From contig OZ218961.1 of the NCBI GenBank assembly GCA_965112735.1, positions 1,860,001 through 1,924,000 of the forward strand: DNA of 64,000 nt. The letters are read 5' to 3'. This document shows positions 10,861 through 22,095 of this stretch, piece after piece; the stretch's first letter is position 1; every line of letters starts with the position of its first letter. Under the pieces are notes generated by a model. It did not search any database, was not told where the DNA came from, and saw only the letters and a program-made list of their open reading frames with translations. The DNA comes from Phaeosaccion multiseriatum. Lineage: Eukaryota > Ochrophyta, other classes. The translations under genes and the position numbers were made by a program.

Positions 10861-13800
10861 TTACGCCTTGAAGTTCGGGAAGACGTATCTCTGGAAGAGA
10901 GGGTTGAAGAAGAGGGTCCAAAATACCCCAATCATAAGCAACACAAAGCCCACCGCCGAGCCGGCGAAGTAGAACCTTCCTTCAGCGATGCCGTCCTCCA
11001 CTGCCTTGAGGTTGAGCTGTGAGTCCTTGCCCTCTCCGGACCACCACTTGCTCAACTTGGCGTCCACCTGTGAGTGACCGGAATAAGTAGGAGGAGGAGG
11101 AGGAGGAGGAGGAGGAGGAGGAGGAGGACAGACGTCATACGATATATACATATATACGATAAGCAGGACTGAATGAGTGACTTGAGCTGAATACGGAGAA
11201 TGCACGAGCAAGTGCACCACAATGAATGACCGTATCCCCACGCTTTCTTAGGTGACTCCTGTAAGTCAATAAAGGATCCCCACACAGGCAACGACACACG
11301 AGACCCGACACAAGAGAGAGGGAGATAAAGAGAAGGAGCGAGAGAACAGAAGAGGAAGAGAGAGACACAGAGAAAAACAAGAGAGAGAGAGAGAGAGAGA
11401 GAGCGACAGAGAAAGGAGAAGAGAGACGGAGAGAAAAGCGACACACTGACCCCACACACCTTGAACTTATCGCAGTACACAGCGGTGGAGGAGCCGACGA
11501 AACTGTCAAACACCGCATCGAGGGCAATGTCGGGGATGTCTCGCTTGGCCATGGAGGTTGACAGTTTCTTGACCTGCTTAGCATCACCGATGATGCCCTC
11601 CCCCGCCAAGTTTCCGTCGGGTCCCTTGGGCCATCCCTTGAACTTGAGCTTTCGAACCTTCGGATGGCAGGGGATGGCAGTGAACGGGCGGGCGGGGGGG
11701 GGGGGGGGCTTTAAAGGCGGAGAGGGAGGTGGGAAAGACTTGAAGAGAGAGGAAGATAGAGTATTACGGGATAGGCGGAGAGGGAGGTGGAAAAGACTTG
11801 AAGAGAGAGAAAGATAAGAGTATTATGGGATAGGCGGAGAGGGAGGTAACGAGAGAGATGGGAACAGACGAGAACAGAGTATGATGGGATTGGCTCTCCT
11901 CACAGCGCCGAGCGTCTGGGGCGAATCAGAGACAGATGGAGGATTAGTACAAGTTGAAGGCAGGAAGGAGGGTAGGAGGGAGGGACGGGAGGAAGGAGGG
12001 GAGGAGGGAGGGAACGGAGGGAGGAGGGGGGGAAGGGAGGGAGGAGGGAAGGAGGGAAGGGACGAAGCAAAGAAGGATGCAAGCAAAACAAGCGAGCCAG
12101 CAGGAAGGGAGCCTCCCCCAGTGACGTAATAGCCAGTACCAAAGTTCGATCATGCAGGCAGAGGGAGGAGAGGGTCGGCAAGCAGCCCAGAGCCTATGTC
12201 AACAAACGGAAGACCAATAAGCCAACAAACAAGTCTCCTTAGGGCACGGCCCAGGAGGAGGGTTGAGGTTGAGCGCCTGGAGTACGGGGGTATGCCTTCC
12301 TCTTCCTCTCTACCTACCTCTTCTCGGAATAACCTTCTATCCACAATGTTGCTCTTCCTCCCACTCTGAGAGACAGAGGGAGAGGGGAGGGGGAGGGAGG
12401 GGGTGGGGGGAGTGGGAGGGAGAGAGAGAGAGAGAGGGAGAGAGGGAGTCAAAGAAAATAGGAAAAGATCAAACAGTCCATGTGTGGGTGGGGAAGGGGG
12501 GAAGACGGGTGTCAGGCCGGGAGGGTGCGAACCACCAAAGCCTAGGATTAGCAGAACGTAGGTTATCCTCATCTCTTCCTCCCTCTCCTCCTCCTCCTCC
12601 TCCTCCTCCTCCTCTTCCTCCTCCTCCTCCTCCTCCTCCTCCTCCTCCTCCTCCTACCTTAGTGACCGTGGGCTGAATTTCCTCGAAGGTTCTGAAACGC
12701 CCCGCGATGTTGATGATGTCAACAAGCTGCAAGGGTTCGCCGTACAGGAGGGTCTGTTGATTGCTGACAGTGGCGGTTTCTCCCTCTCGTACGGCAGGCA
12801 GCGCTCTTGTATGGGGCAGGGGAGGGTGAAGGAGCGGGTATGCGAGTGAGTGACTGAGTGAGTGGGTGGGTGGGTGAGTGTGTGAGTGAGTGCGTGAGTG
12901 AGTGCGTGAGTGAGGGAGGGGGTGCGTGAGTCGGTGAGTGTGTGAGTGTGTGAGTGAGTGAGTCAGTGGGTGGGTGCGAGAGTGAGTGTGTGAGAGTGTG
13001 AGTACGTGAGTGAGTGAGTGAGTGAGTACGTGAGTGAGTAAGTTGAGTGAGTTGAGTGAGTGTGAGTGAGTGGAGATGTCGGGAGGGGTCGATGGGAGAG
13101 TACGAGCGGCCAAAGATGAAGAATATGGGAGGGAGGAAGGACTCCATCACGGCGCACGAGACGTACTTGCATGTGGACAGCTCAGCGGAGAGCCGCGAAG
13201 CAGCCTTGAAGGCGTAGGGGAGGATGCCTGGCGATGCAGCACCGGGGGGGGGGGAATGAGGAAAAGAACAGGACCACACCACAGACACGACCTTTGTTTT
13301 GCTAACAAACAAAAGTATCTCCCCAAAGAAAGAGCTCCTCGCGCAACGGAGGACGCCGTCAAGCAACAATCTCTCCTCACCAACTGTCTCTCTCTCCTCA
13401 CCAACTGTCTCTCTCTCTCCTCACCAACTGTCTTCTCTCTCCTCACTAACCTCTCCTCTGCTCGCCCTCCCTCCCCAACATTCTCTCCTCACCAACACTC
13501 TCTCCTCACCAAAGTATCTAATCACGAACTCCCTCCCTCCCTCACTCACTCAATCACTCACTCACCTTGGGCGGCGAAGGCCACGAAGATGAGAGAGCTC
13601 CTGAACTCGTCAATAGGCATGTTGACGTAATCAATGTCCACTTTCATCCTCAGCGAAGAGGACGTTCGCATGCTACTACTTCTGATGTTGCTGCTTCTAA
13701 TGCTGCTGCTCATCCTGCTGCTCCTCACCGGCTGGTGGAGTACCCTGCGAGTGGCGGCGAGGCATAACCAGGAGGAAGAGGAGGAGGTGCGCGAAGGAGT

Positions 13801-14061
13801 GAGGGCAGGTGGTGTATGCGTCGAATGCGCTATGCTGACTCGGAGAGAGATTGACACAAGGCAACGAAGAGAGGTATGGCACTTGGGGTGGGGATGGAGC
13901 TCGGAGAGTGGTTTGCAAGCAAAAAGGAATGGAGGGAGCAAAGAGGGCCCATGATCTCTGTCGCCTTTTCCCCCTCACCTCGCGCCGCCAAATCCATGGA
14001 AGGAAGATACTGAGCAGAGAGCGCCCAAGAGAGTCAGCAAAGTGAGCTTCCACGCCATCAT
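10861..14061 (-). CDS. Putative plastid-targeted membrane protein, unknown family
   Basis: Predicted 259-aa protein. Coding-strand exons: 14061-13979, 13648-13566, 13227-13167, 12805-12658, 11657-11460, 11067-10861. It starts MMAWKLTLLTLLGALCSVSS, a signal peptide, then FHGFGGAR, so Phe is probably the first transit-peptide residue as in ASAFAP leaders. The mature part has MKVDIDYVNMPIDEFRSSL, LLYGEPLQLVDIINIAGRF and RDIPDIALDAVFDSFVGSS. A single C-terminal membrane segment (FYFAGSAVGFVLLMIGVFW) is followed by a short tail ending FPNFKA. I do not recognise the family. The joins give one continuous frame, which supports the model. Exons 12805-12658 and 11657-11460 use AAG acceptors, and exon 13648-13566 a GAG acceptor, so those three joins are less certain than the rest. 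Confidence 0.7.
12838..13076. repeat. (GTGA)n-type repeat in plastid-protein intron
   Basis: Degenerate GAGT/GTGA run on the plus strand, CACTCACT on the transcribed minus strand. It fills most of the intron between exons 13227-13167 and 12805-12658. Confidence 0.85.
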
Positions 14062-14300
14062 CCTTTCTATGCACGTCCTAGTTGGAGAGTAATGAGGGGG
14101 GAGGAGAGAGGAAGGTGCTCAAAAACAGTAAACTAAAACTGAAACTACTGCTGCTGCTGACGAGTTTTTTTTCACACGCTTTGGAGAGGCTATTAGCTTG
14201 CTCATTGCTTTAGCTCATTGGCTTTTTGCTCTTGCCCTTACTCTGAATCGAGGTCAGTCAAAACGACAAAAGGCGTGGGTGATGGACAGTCAGTCCCCCT

Positions 14301-16488
14301 TTAGATCATCTTCTTGATAAGAACGTTGATCTTGTCTCCCCTCTGTCCGGCGTCACCGCCCTCATTGTAGTGGAGCAGCTTCTGCTTGAAGCCACCGGAC
14401 GCAGAGGACAGCTTGAAGGGCCACAGGAAGTTGTTGGCCTCCTTGAAGTGTGGCCCGACGGTGTAGATCTCGTTGATCAGGTCCTCAACACAGATGATGT
14501 CGTGCTTGCCCAGGGCCTGCTCCACCACGGAGTTGTCGCTGAGCGGGATGCGGCTCTTGGACAGCTTGCCGAAGCCCCTCTTGTAGATGAGCTCACGCAC
14601 AGACTGATGATGAAGGAAAGGAAGTGAGGGGGTGGGGTTGGTGCGTTGGCGGGATAGTGAGTGAGTGAGGTACGTGAGTGAAAAAAGTACGGTACGTGAG
14701 TACCAACGTGAGTTAGGTGAGTGAGTGGTTTGGTGGGTTAGCGAGGGAGGGAGTGGGTTGAGTGAGTCAGTGAGTAAGCAAGCAAATAGGAATTTGAGTG
14801 TATGCTTCCTGGCAAGCACGCAAGCGAGCAAGCAAGCAAGCCAGAATGAATTGAGTGACTTGTTCCTAACCTTGAGGTTGGGGTACCCGTAGGAGATGAA
14901 GGGCTCCACAAGCCTGAGCATCTTGATGGTGGCGGCGTTGACCTTGACGAACACGCCGTTGTGGATCTGACGCAGGCGGAGGATCTGCAGGATCTTCCTC
15001 ACCTTGGGCGACACGCCGATGATTCCGCGGATACGCACCACGAACACCTGTACACATAATATCAATGTGGATGTGCGCGCGTGTGTGTATTGGGCACGTG
15101 GAGCATCAAAGAGAGAGAGAGAGAGAGAGAGAGGGATGGATGGAGCGAGAGATGGGAGGAGAGAGCCAAGGGGGAAAGGGGCTTGTAAGAGGGCTTGTTT
15201 CGGCTTGTTTCGGCTTGTTTCGGCTTGAATGTCCGCAGAGGCAGAGCTCCTCATCGATCGAACACTCAAAGGGTCAAGAGAGAGGGAGAAGCAAGTCTGC
15301 CCGTGGATTCTAACCCACTATACAACCCACTTGCTCCCTCCTTCACTCACCCACTTCCTCCATCCGTCCGTCCCTCAGTCCCCACTCATTTACTCACTCA
15401 CTCACCCACTCATTCACTCACTCAACTCACCCACCCACACACCCACCCACGCATACACCCACTCACTCACCAACTCACCAACTCACCAACTCACTCAATC
15501 ACTCACTCAGTCACTCACCAGCTTGGGCTCGGCGGGCACGTAGTAGTTGCCCTCCTTCTTGGCCTCGCGGCGGGCGCGAATGGCATCGTTCTCGGTGGCG
15601 CGGTACTCCTTGATGTACTTCTCAGCACGCTTGAACATCTCGCCACGCTGGTCCTTGCGGGTCTGTGGGTGGGTGGGTGGGTGGGTGGGTGGGTGGCAGA
15701 GAGGGGCGGGGTAGGATGCGTTGATTAGCCGCCAACAAGAACGTACGAACGAATGCGCTGGAAGAGGAAAATGAAAGCGACGAAAGCACTCTCTCCGGCT
15801 TCTCTTTGCCACACGTCTTCGTACCCAGAGGAAAGTCCAGGTGGGTGGTCGCCCTACCACCACCAGACCTCTCTTCGAGGTGCCCGTCTCACTTCACCAC
15901 CACTCTCTGTGCCCCAGCCCCCCCCCCCCCCCGCGCCCTTCCATCCACTACCAGAGTAGCAGAGGAGGGCTGGAGGAAGAGACGTGCACAAAGAGAGCAG
16001 AATCCGACCCTGGGTTATACCACAAAGGGAAATTTGAACCCAAAGATCATCATATCCAGGTGAAGCTACTCCGGTACCAGCCAGGGTGCTCTCGGGTTAT
16101 ACCACAGAGGGAAATTTGAACCCAAGAGACTCACCACCTGGGCTGTCGCCGACTCGTCGTGCCTCTGCATCCGAACGGCCCAAGCCTACTCTTTCTCCCC
16201 CCTACATATATATCCTCTCTACGATCCTACTGCTCAGACTCTATCGATGGGAGGGACTCCCCCCTCAGTACGACTCGCTGGGTTATACCACAGAGGGATT
16301 TGAACCGCAGCGACTATTGCCTCGTCCACACGTTGATCAACTCCTTTCGCGGTGTGTGTGCAAGTAAGAAGTGAGAGGTCCTTCTCTAACGGGGTGATCA
16401 CTCGCAGACTTCAGAGAACTACGTGTAACGTGTTGAGTGGACAGCACAACATGTAGGGGGGAAGGGAGAAAGAGGAGAGGAGAGAGCT

Positions 16489-16522
<34 letters not shown>

Positions 16523-16704
16523 CTAGATAGAGAAGAAGACACTGCCTGCGGCTAGAACGAAGGGGCTGGTGCTCTCCCTCCCCCATACGATCATACCTTC
16601 TTGGCGGCGGTGCGCTTGGCCGCCTTTTCGGCGTTGATGGCCTCATGAGTTCGGCGCTTCTTCAGCACCGACTCAGGGACGATGGTCTTCTTCTCAGTAG
16701 CCAT
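14301..16704 (-). CDS. RPL7: 60S ribosomal protein L7 (uL30)
   Basis: Predicted 243-aa cytosolic large-subunit protein. Coding-strand exons: 16704-16597, 15662-15519, 15047-14871, 14603-14301. All junctions are phase 0. The N terminus [20 protein letters not shown] and the following Lys/Arg-rich segment are typical. The conserved core [33 protein letters not shown] and [11 protein letters not shown] leaves little doubt, and the length matches eukaryotic L7 (about 245-250). The first intron (16596-15663) holds a stem-loop repeat family. The gene lies 240 bp upstream of the plastid-protein gene on the same strand. Confidence 0.96.
16005..16314. repeat. Three copies of a stem-loop element in the RPL7 intron
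   Basis: Three copies share GGTTATACCACA(G/A)AGGG and then TTTGAACC (about 16012-16046, 16088-16126, 16273-16309). The copies at 16088 and 16273 can fold with GGTT pairing AACC. Their outer arms differ but stay complementary: CTCT with AGAG in one, CGCTG with CAGCG in the other. The first copy keeps the inner stem only. On the minus strand the core reads GGTTCAAAT, like a tRNA T-arm (B box), but no full tRNA is present. Confidence 0.65.
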
Positions 16705-16866
16705 GATGAACAGACAAAAGCGAGCAAGCCTTTTAGGACGCCCTTCATCCACAAATGGGGACCGCGACCGCAGTTGGGGTATGGGGTATAGTCATTTTTT
16801 CCCATAGGATCTCGATTTTTTCTTTTTCTTTTTTTTCCCATCTCCCCACTTCCTCCAGCCACTGTT

Positions 16867-16906
<40 letters not shown>

Positions 16907-18012
16907 TCCCTCTTTTCCTCCCTCTCTCGTGTAAGCAGTCCGCACTCTCAAGGAAAAACGGCACCGCAAAGGCTTGTAGGGAGGCACGCACGCACACACA
17001 CACACACAGGCATTGCAAAGCTCCTTCAGTGCTCCCGGCTCGTGCACCGGCCTTGATCCTTGCCACTTCACGGGCAACACACACACACGCAAACACACAT
17101 ACATACACACCACCACCACCACCACCACCACCATGTGGGGAGGAGGATGCGGGGGTATGCGAGCCCTCTCAAAAGGCCCTTGCCCATCGCCCTTGTTTCT
17201 GTGTGCTTCGACCCACACACGCCCGCACATTTCGAACGTGACCTCGCCGCGTCTCCGCCGGGACGTTCATGTCTTCCCGGGGCAGGCAATAGATAGACCC
17301 CGCAGCTGATGGAGGGGATGAACTGGCTGGACAGGTCAGGGCGGATGGGACGACACTACTCTGCCACTCTGCCCTCTGCGGCTGCCGTCCGTAAGCAAGG
17401 CTGACGTAAGTTGCTGCTCCCACCCGACTGGCCCTTCTTCGCTCCATGATGAATGACTCCGGCCAATCAATAGTCACTTTAAGACCCACTCTTCTGTGTC
17501 ATACGCCTGCCTGCTGCCAGGGAATCGTCGCCGGGCCGACGCTCGTGCTTGCGAGTGGGTGGGAGTGCATGCGTCCAAGTGATGATGAAGGCCGGCTGCT
17601 GAAGGAAAGAGACGAGAAAGAGAGAGAGAGGTAGAGAGAGAGAGAGGCAAAGTCAGAGAGAAAAGAGAGGGAGAAGACAGAAATTGACACACAGAGAGAG
17701 AGAGAGAGAGAAGAGAGAGAGGTGGAGTGGAAAGGGTTCAAAGGATCTCACCTGACTGGGAAGTCAACTCTATGGGGCACTCCAGTGTATGTCTCTCTGA
17801 TCCTCTGAAGGCGGTTGACCGGCTGACAGTGTTTTGAGACGTTAAGAAGATGCGCCACAGCCGAGCTCCTCGCAGCTCTTGCCGTGGGGTTTGAAGCTCC
17901 AGGCACGCAGGGGTGTGTGTGTGTGTGTGTTGCTTGCTTCGAGGGTGCGAGGAGGGCAAAATCCGATTGGGGTCTATCACCAATCACCAACTGCTGCTGC
18001 TGCTGCTGCTAC
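16705..18012. other. Upstream of RPL7 / downstream of PhyH gene
   Basis: This region should hold the RPL7 promoter and the 3' UTR of the dioxygenase gene. Simple runs are (CT)n at about 16868-16902 and CA/CCA runs at 17085-17135. A variant of the dispersed word (TATCACCAATCACCAACTG) lies at 17973-17991. A 106-codon minus frame at 17169-17489 has no recognisable domain and is not called. Confidence 0.45.
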
Positions 18013-18391
18013 TCACTTGCCCCCACGGCGATACACAACAGGCAGGAAGGGGTGGTTGACAGCCTCTCCCGGCTCCACGTCCGGCAGCCAGTCCCGGTAG
18101 CTCCAGCTATCCTCAGGGTCAGGACCGAAGCTCTCCTCGTTGTCAGGACTCGCTTCAGGGCCAGACCCAGACTGAGGGTCAGCGTGGAGGAGGGGCGCGT
18201 GGAGCGTTCGGGCTCCGTCCGCGATGAAGCTCACCTGCGTGCCCGCCGCAGGGTGGGGGGGGGGGGGTCCCGAGGGGGGAGAAGGCAGGGAGGGAGGAGG
18301 GGCAGGGAGGGAAGGAGAGAGGGGTGAGTGAGTCTACGCCAGAAACCGTAAGCCGCACCGCACATTAGCTCCGTCTTAGAGAGAGAGAGGG

Positions 18392-18422
<31 letters not shown>

Positions 18423-21400
18423 GCGAGAGCGAGGGAGAGAGACACACAGAGAGAGTGAAGAGAGCGGGAGAGGGAAAGAGCGCGGGAGAGGGAAAGAGCG
18501 CGTGAGAGAGGGAGAGAGGGAGAGAGCGCTTGAGAGAGAGGGAGGTCTCAGGTATCGAGCAGCGGTACTGCAGCGACGGGACAAGGGGAAGGCAGCAGAA
18601 GGGCACAGGGGCACAGGGCACTGGCCACACATGGCAGCAGAGGAGCAGTAGAAGGCAGCAGATGGCACAAGAGAGCGAGCAGAAGGCAGCAGATGGCACA
18701 AGAGGGCCAGCAGAAGGTAGCAGATGGCACAAGAGGGCCAGCAGAAGGTAGCAGATGGCACAAGAGGGCCAGCAGAAGGTAGCAGATGGCAGCAGCAGCA
18801 GAGGCGCACTGCCATGCCATACCATGCGAAGTAGTTACGTGAGCAGATGCGTAAGTAGTTACGTACCGTGTACGCCGTGCGTGTGTGCCGAAGGTCGTTA
18901 CCGGGGGCGGAGTGCAGCACCCACCCGTGATGGGCAGTGCAGTCACCTACACACAGATATTTCGAGACACATGACGTAAGGAGTCGACCGATATCACTTG
19001 TAAATACTTATGCTTTGTCACTCGCCTGTTATGTACAAACAGACACACGAGCAATGCTTTCGGGTTTTGCTGCACAAAAAGCAGCCCCTCCCTCCCTCCC
19101 TCCCTCCCTGCCTACCCTTTCTCTCTCACTTCTCTCCTTCCCTCTCTCTCTCTCACTCCCTCCATCCCCTTCACTCGCTCCCTCCCACCCTCCCTCCCTC
19201 ACTCACTCACCCAGCTCGATGGCTCCGTGCTGCTGCTCCTCATAGCGGGAGGAGAGGTCTACAGAACGGTCATGAGAGATGCTTGCCCAATGATTCAGAG
19301 CAAAGTCCTGTTGGGAGGGAGTGGGGGGGAGGGAGGGAGGGAGGGAGGAAGGAAGGAGTGAGGGGGTGAGGGGGTGAGGGAGGGAGGGAGTGAGGGAGGA
19401 AGAAGGGAGGGAGGAGTGAGGGGGTGAGACGGATGTGAGAGACATGGACGACAAGAGAAGAAAGGAGATAACAAGAGAGGATAGAGGAGAAGACAAGAGA
19501 GAATAGAGACGACAGAGGAGAGGATAGAAGAGAAGACAAGAGGGAAAGGGACGAGAGAAGAGGAGAGGAGAGGGGAGAACAGAAAAGAGGAGACACACAC
19601 GAGAGACTTGACAAGACAATGTGAGGGTCGAGAAGACAAAGAGCAGAAACGAGGAGATTCTTCTTTATTCATTCTCTCTCTCTGTCTCCCCAGTCTCCCT
19701 CCCTCTCTCCCCCTGTTACCCTCTCCTCCCTCCCTCTTCCTCTCCCCTACCCTCTCTCTTCTCTTCCTCCCCCCTCCCCTGACACTACCTTGTGCGAGCC
19801 GCTGGCGAAGATGAGGGCAGTCCCCTCCTCAGGGACTGTGGCGAGAGGGATCCAGAAGGTCAAGAAGGAGTTGCTGTCCAGGGGGGCCATGTTGAGGTCG
19901 GAGTGCCACGGCGTAGGGCCACTTTGGGGGGGGGGGGTACAGTAGGTACAGAAGTACCACCCAATTAGGTCCAGCAGTAGGACCCAATTAGGTACAGCAG
20001 TAGGACCACATTAGCAATCACGTACAGCAGTAAGGCAAGCATACGGGCAAGCAGGCACACGGGCAGCCACGGGGCAGGCTGGTAGGGGCACACAGACAGA
20101 CATCATGGCTTATAGGCCTCCAGGCAGGCAGCTCTCTCTCCCTCTCGTTGACTTACTCCTGAGGCCGCTTCACAAAGAGACTGTCTTGGTATATGCGGAC
20201 GGCGTCACAGCCCAGCAGGGACGCAGCCAAAGCACCAAGCCGCTCGCCAAGCGCAAACTCACGGATGCGCTTCTGGTGTTCTTTGCCGGTGGGGCTGAGG
20301 CCACTCTCCAGGCGAAAGAGATTGAAGAGCTGTGGAGGGGAGGCAGAGAGTTAGGAGGGAGGGGAGAGGAGGGAGAGGGAGAGGGAGAGGGAGAGAGAGA
20401 GACGGACGGAGAGAAGGGGGGATATAACACTTCAGGTGATTCCGTGCACGTTACGTAACTTTACGCATATATTATATATTCGCATGTCAGAGGTATCGAT
20501 GACGAAGGCATTAGGCAGCTGCTGCGGCTGCTACTTTTGTTGCTGAGAGTGGGTTGGCTCAACTGAAAAGAGAACAAAGGGAGGAGCACTATATCGAGTG
20601 GATCGAGCTCTACATCGAAGCCCTCTATTATCGATGCTCTCCTTTCTTTCGAGGTGCGCACTCTTACCTGTAGGAAGGGCATCTCTTCATTGGGTATCTG
20701 CTCCAAGATGCATGCGAGAACTTGGGTCTCCGAGCTGCCTTCCTCAAGCCCCTCTCGCAGGGCATCGTTCACGTCCTCCTCTCCGAAGTAGACTGTTACC
20801 TGCGTGGGTGGGATGGATGGCAGTGGGTGGGGAGGGATCAGGATAGGATCGATGAGTGGCAACGGATAGGGAGGGGTTACGATGGTTGTGGACGAGGAGA
20901 CTTCTCCCCACACCTTCTGGCGCAGAGCTTCCGTGTGCCGCTCCTTGGCAACGAGGTCGATGCTCTCTCTCAAGGACAGCATCTGCAGCAGTTGGTGATA
21001 CAGCAGCAGTAGCGGTTGGTAATACAGCAGGGAGGCGGGGGAGGCAGTAGGATTAGCAGATGGAGATACAATAGCGGATGAGGGGGCCAGGCGGATGGCA
21101 GTGGATGAGGGGGAGGCGGTAGGCAGTGGATGGGGGGATATCAAGATTGTACTGGATATGACGTACGGAAGAGAGAGCAAGGCCCAATTCTCTTACAAAA
21201 GGCTACTAGAGACTTTATCGCAATACCCACCTCGCTCTCGCTGAAGAGCTGTTGCACGGCGACGTGTCCGTTCCTCTCGAAGTCGAGCTGCTGCTGCAAG
21301 GAGCACGGCTCCTCCCGCCCCCCCTCCCCAGGCCCAGGCCCTTTCTGTTGGACTGCATGTAGAGGTGTCTTGCTCCCACTGGAGGCGCTTTCCTCGTCTT

Positions 21401-21806
21401 TCCTCTTTACTGTTGCTGCTCCGAAGCCCATCCCAGCCCCTCCCGCCTCAGGAGCAGGTGGAGGTGGAGATGCTTCCTGCTCCATGAACGGAGGAGGCGA
21501 CACTATGGGTGCCTTTGCCTTGCTCACACTGGTGGGGGCTTCGCTTCTTTTTGGGGTTACTGCTGTAGCATGATGCCCTGGGCTGAAGCCCATGCCTCGA
21601 AGGACAGTGCGCAGAGCTTCTTCGTCGCCGTCGCCGCCACCGCCATCGTCGTGACGCGCCAACGCGGCTGTTGCAAGCGTGTCTCTACCTCCCTTCTCTG
21701 TTGGAGTGTGTCCTCTTCTACCGCAGGCACGGAATGAAGTACCTCCAGCCACGATGAATGCTTGGCAGGGGGCAAGTAGCAGAAAGAGAGCAGCTAAGTC
21801 TTTCAT
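18013..21806 (-). CDS. Phytanoyl-CoA dioxygenase (PhyH)-family oxygenase, plastid-targeted
   Basis: Predicted 493-aa Fe(II)/2-oxoglutarate dioxygenase. Coding-strand exons: 21806-21231, 20982-20914, 20799-20668, 20329-20157, 19921-19789, 19307-19211, 18946-18867, 18234-18013; all phases agree. The facial triad is visible as WHSD (His323, Asp325) and the distal His in LHSAPGN (His405), followed by the Arg-rich 2-oxoglutarate segment. The protein starts MKDLAALFLLLAPCQA then FIVAGG, an ASAFAP-type plastid leader. A Pro/Gly/Ala-rich linker (residues about 45-170) precedes FERNGHVAVQQLFSESE. An in-frame ATG at 21875 would spoil the leader, so 21806 was preferred. Exon 19921-19789 uses an AAG acceptor. 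The acceptor of exon 20982 is supplied by a copy of the dispersed word. The substrate is unknown. Confidence 0.88.
18645..18795. repeat. 31-bp tandem repeat in dioxygenase intron
   Basis: About four to five units built on GTAGCAGATGGCACAAGAGG followed by GCCAGCAGAAG. The array lies in the last intron and has no coding support. Confidence 0.85.
20991..21030 (+). repeat. Two dispersed-word copies at a PhyH acceptor
   Basis: Cores at 20991-21006 (exact) and 21015-21030 (GTTGGTAATACAGCAG) lie in tandem. Read on the minus, coding strand, the first gives CACCAACTGCTGCAG, whose final CAG is the 3' splice site of exon 20982-20914. Confidence 0.85.
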
Positions 21807-22095
21807 CGTTGAAGCTGCGCCCCGCCCCCTCCTGCCTCCTGGCCTCCTTAGATAAGAGGTGATCCAGAGAGTCACAGATGCCGAGGGAGCAAAATCGTGG
21901 CTAAAATCCTTTGAAGTTGGGGCAAATCATCATCAAAAACGCATGAGACGGCGACTGTCGCTACTCCAGAGCAGGGGGGGGAGACTTTCATGCACGAGGG
22001 CTGAAGGATGAGTTAAAACAAGGAGAAGAAAACGAGATTTGCTGGCGGTTGGGAGTTCTTTTTACTTTGCGTGAGATCTTCCTTGGAGAGGAGGA
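21807..22095. promoter_or_regulatory. Short divergent promoter, PhyH / exoribonuclease
   Basis: Only 289 bp separate the two start codons, so the two genes share a promoter region or overlap in their 5' UTRs. No defined box is recognised. Confidence 0.5.

Noticed and set aside
16005-16314. tRNA gene in the RPL7 intron
   Set aside because: A B-box-like core exists, but no A box, anticodon arm or paired acceptor stem can be built around it.
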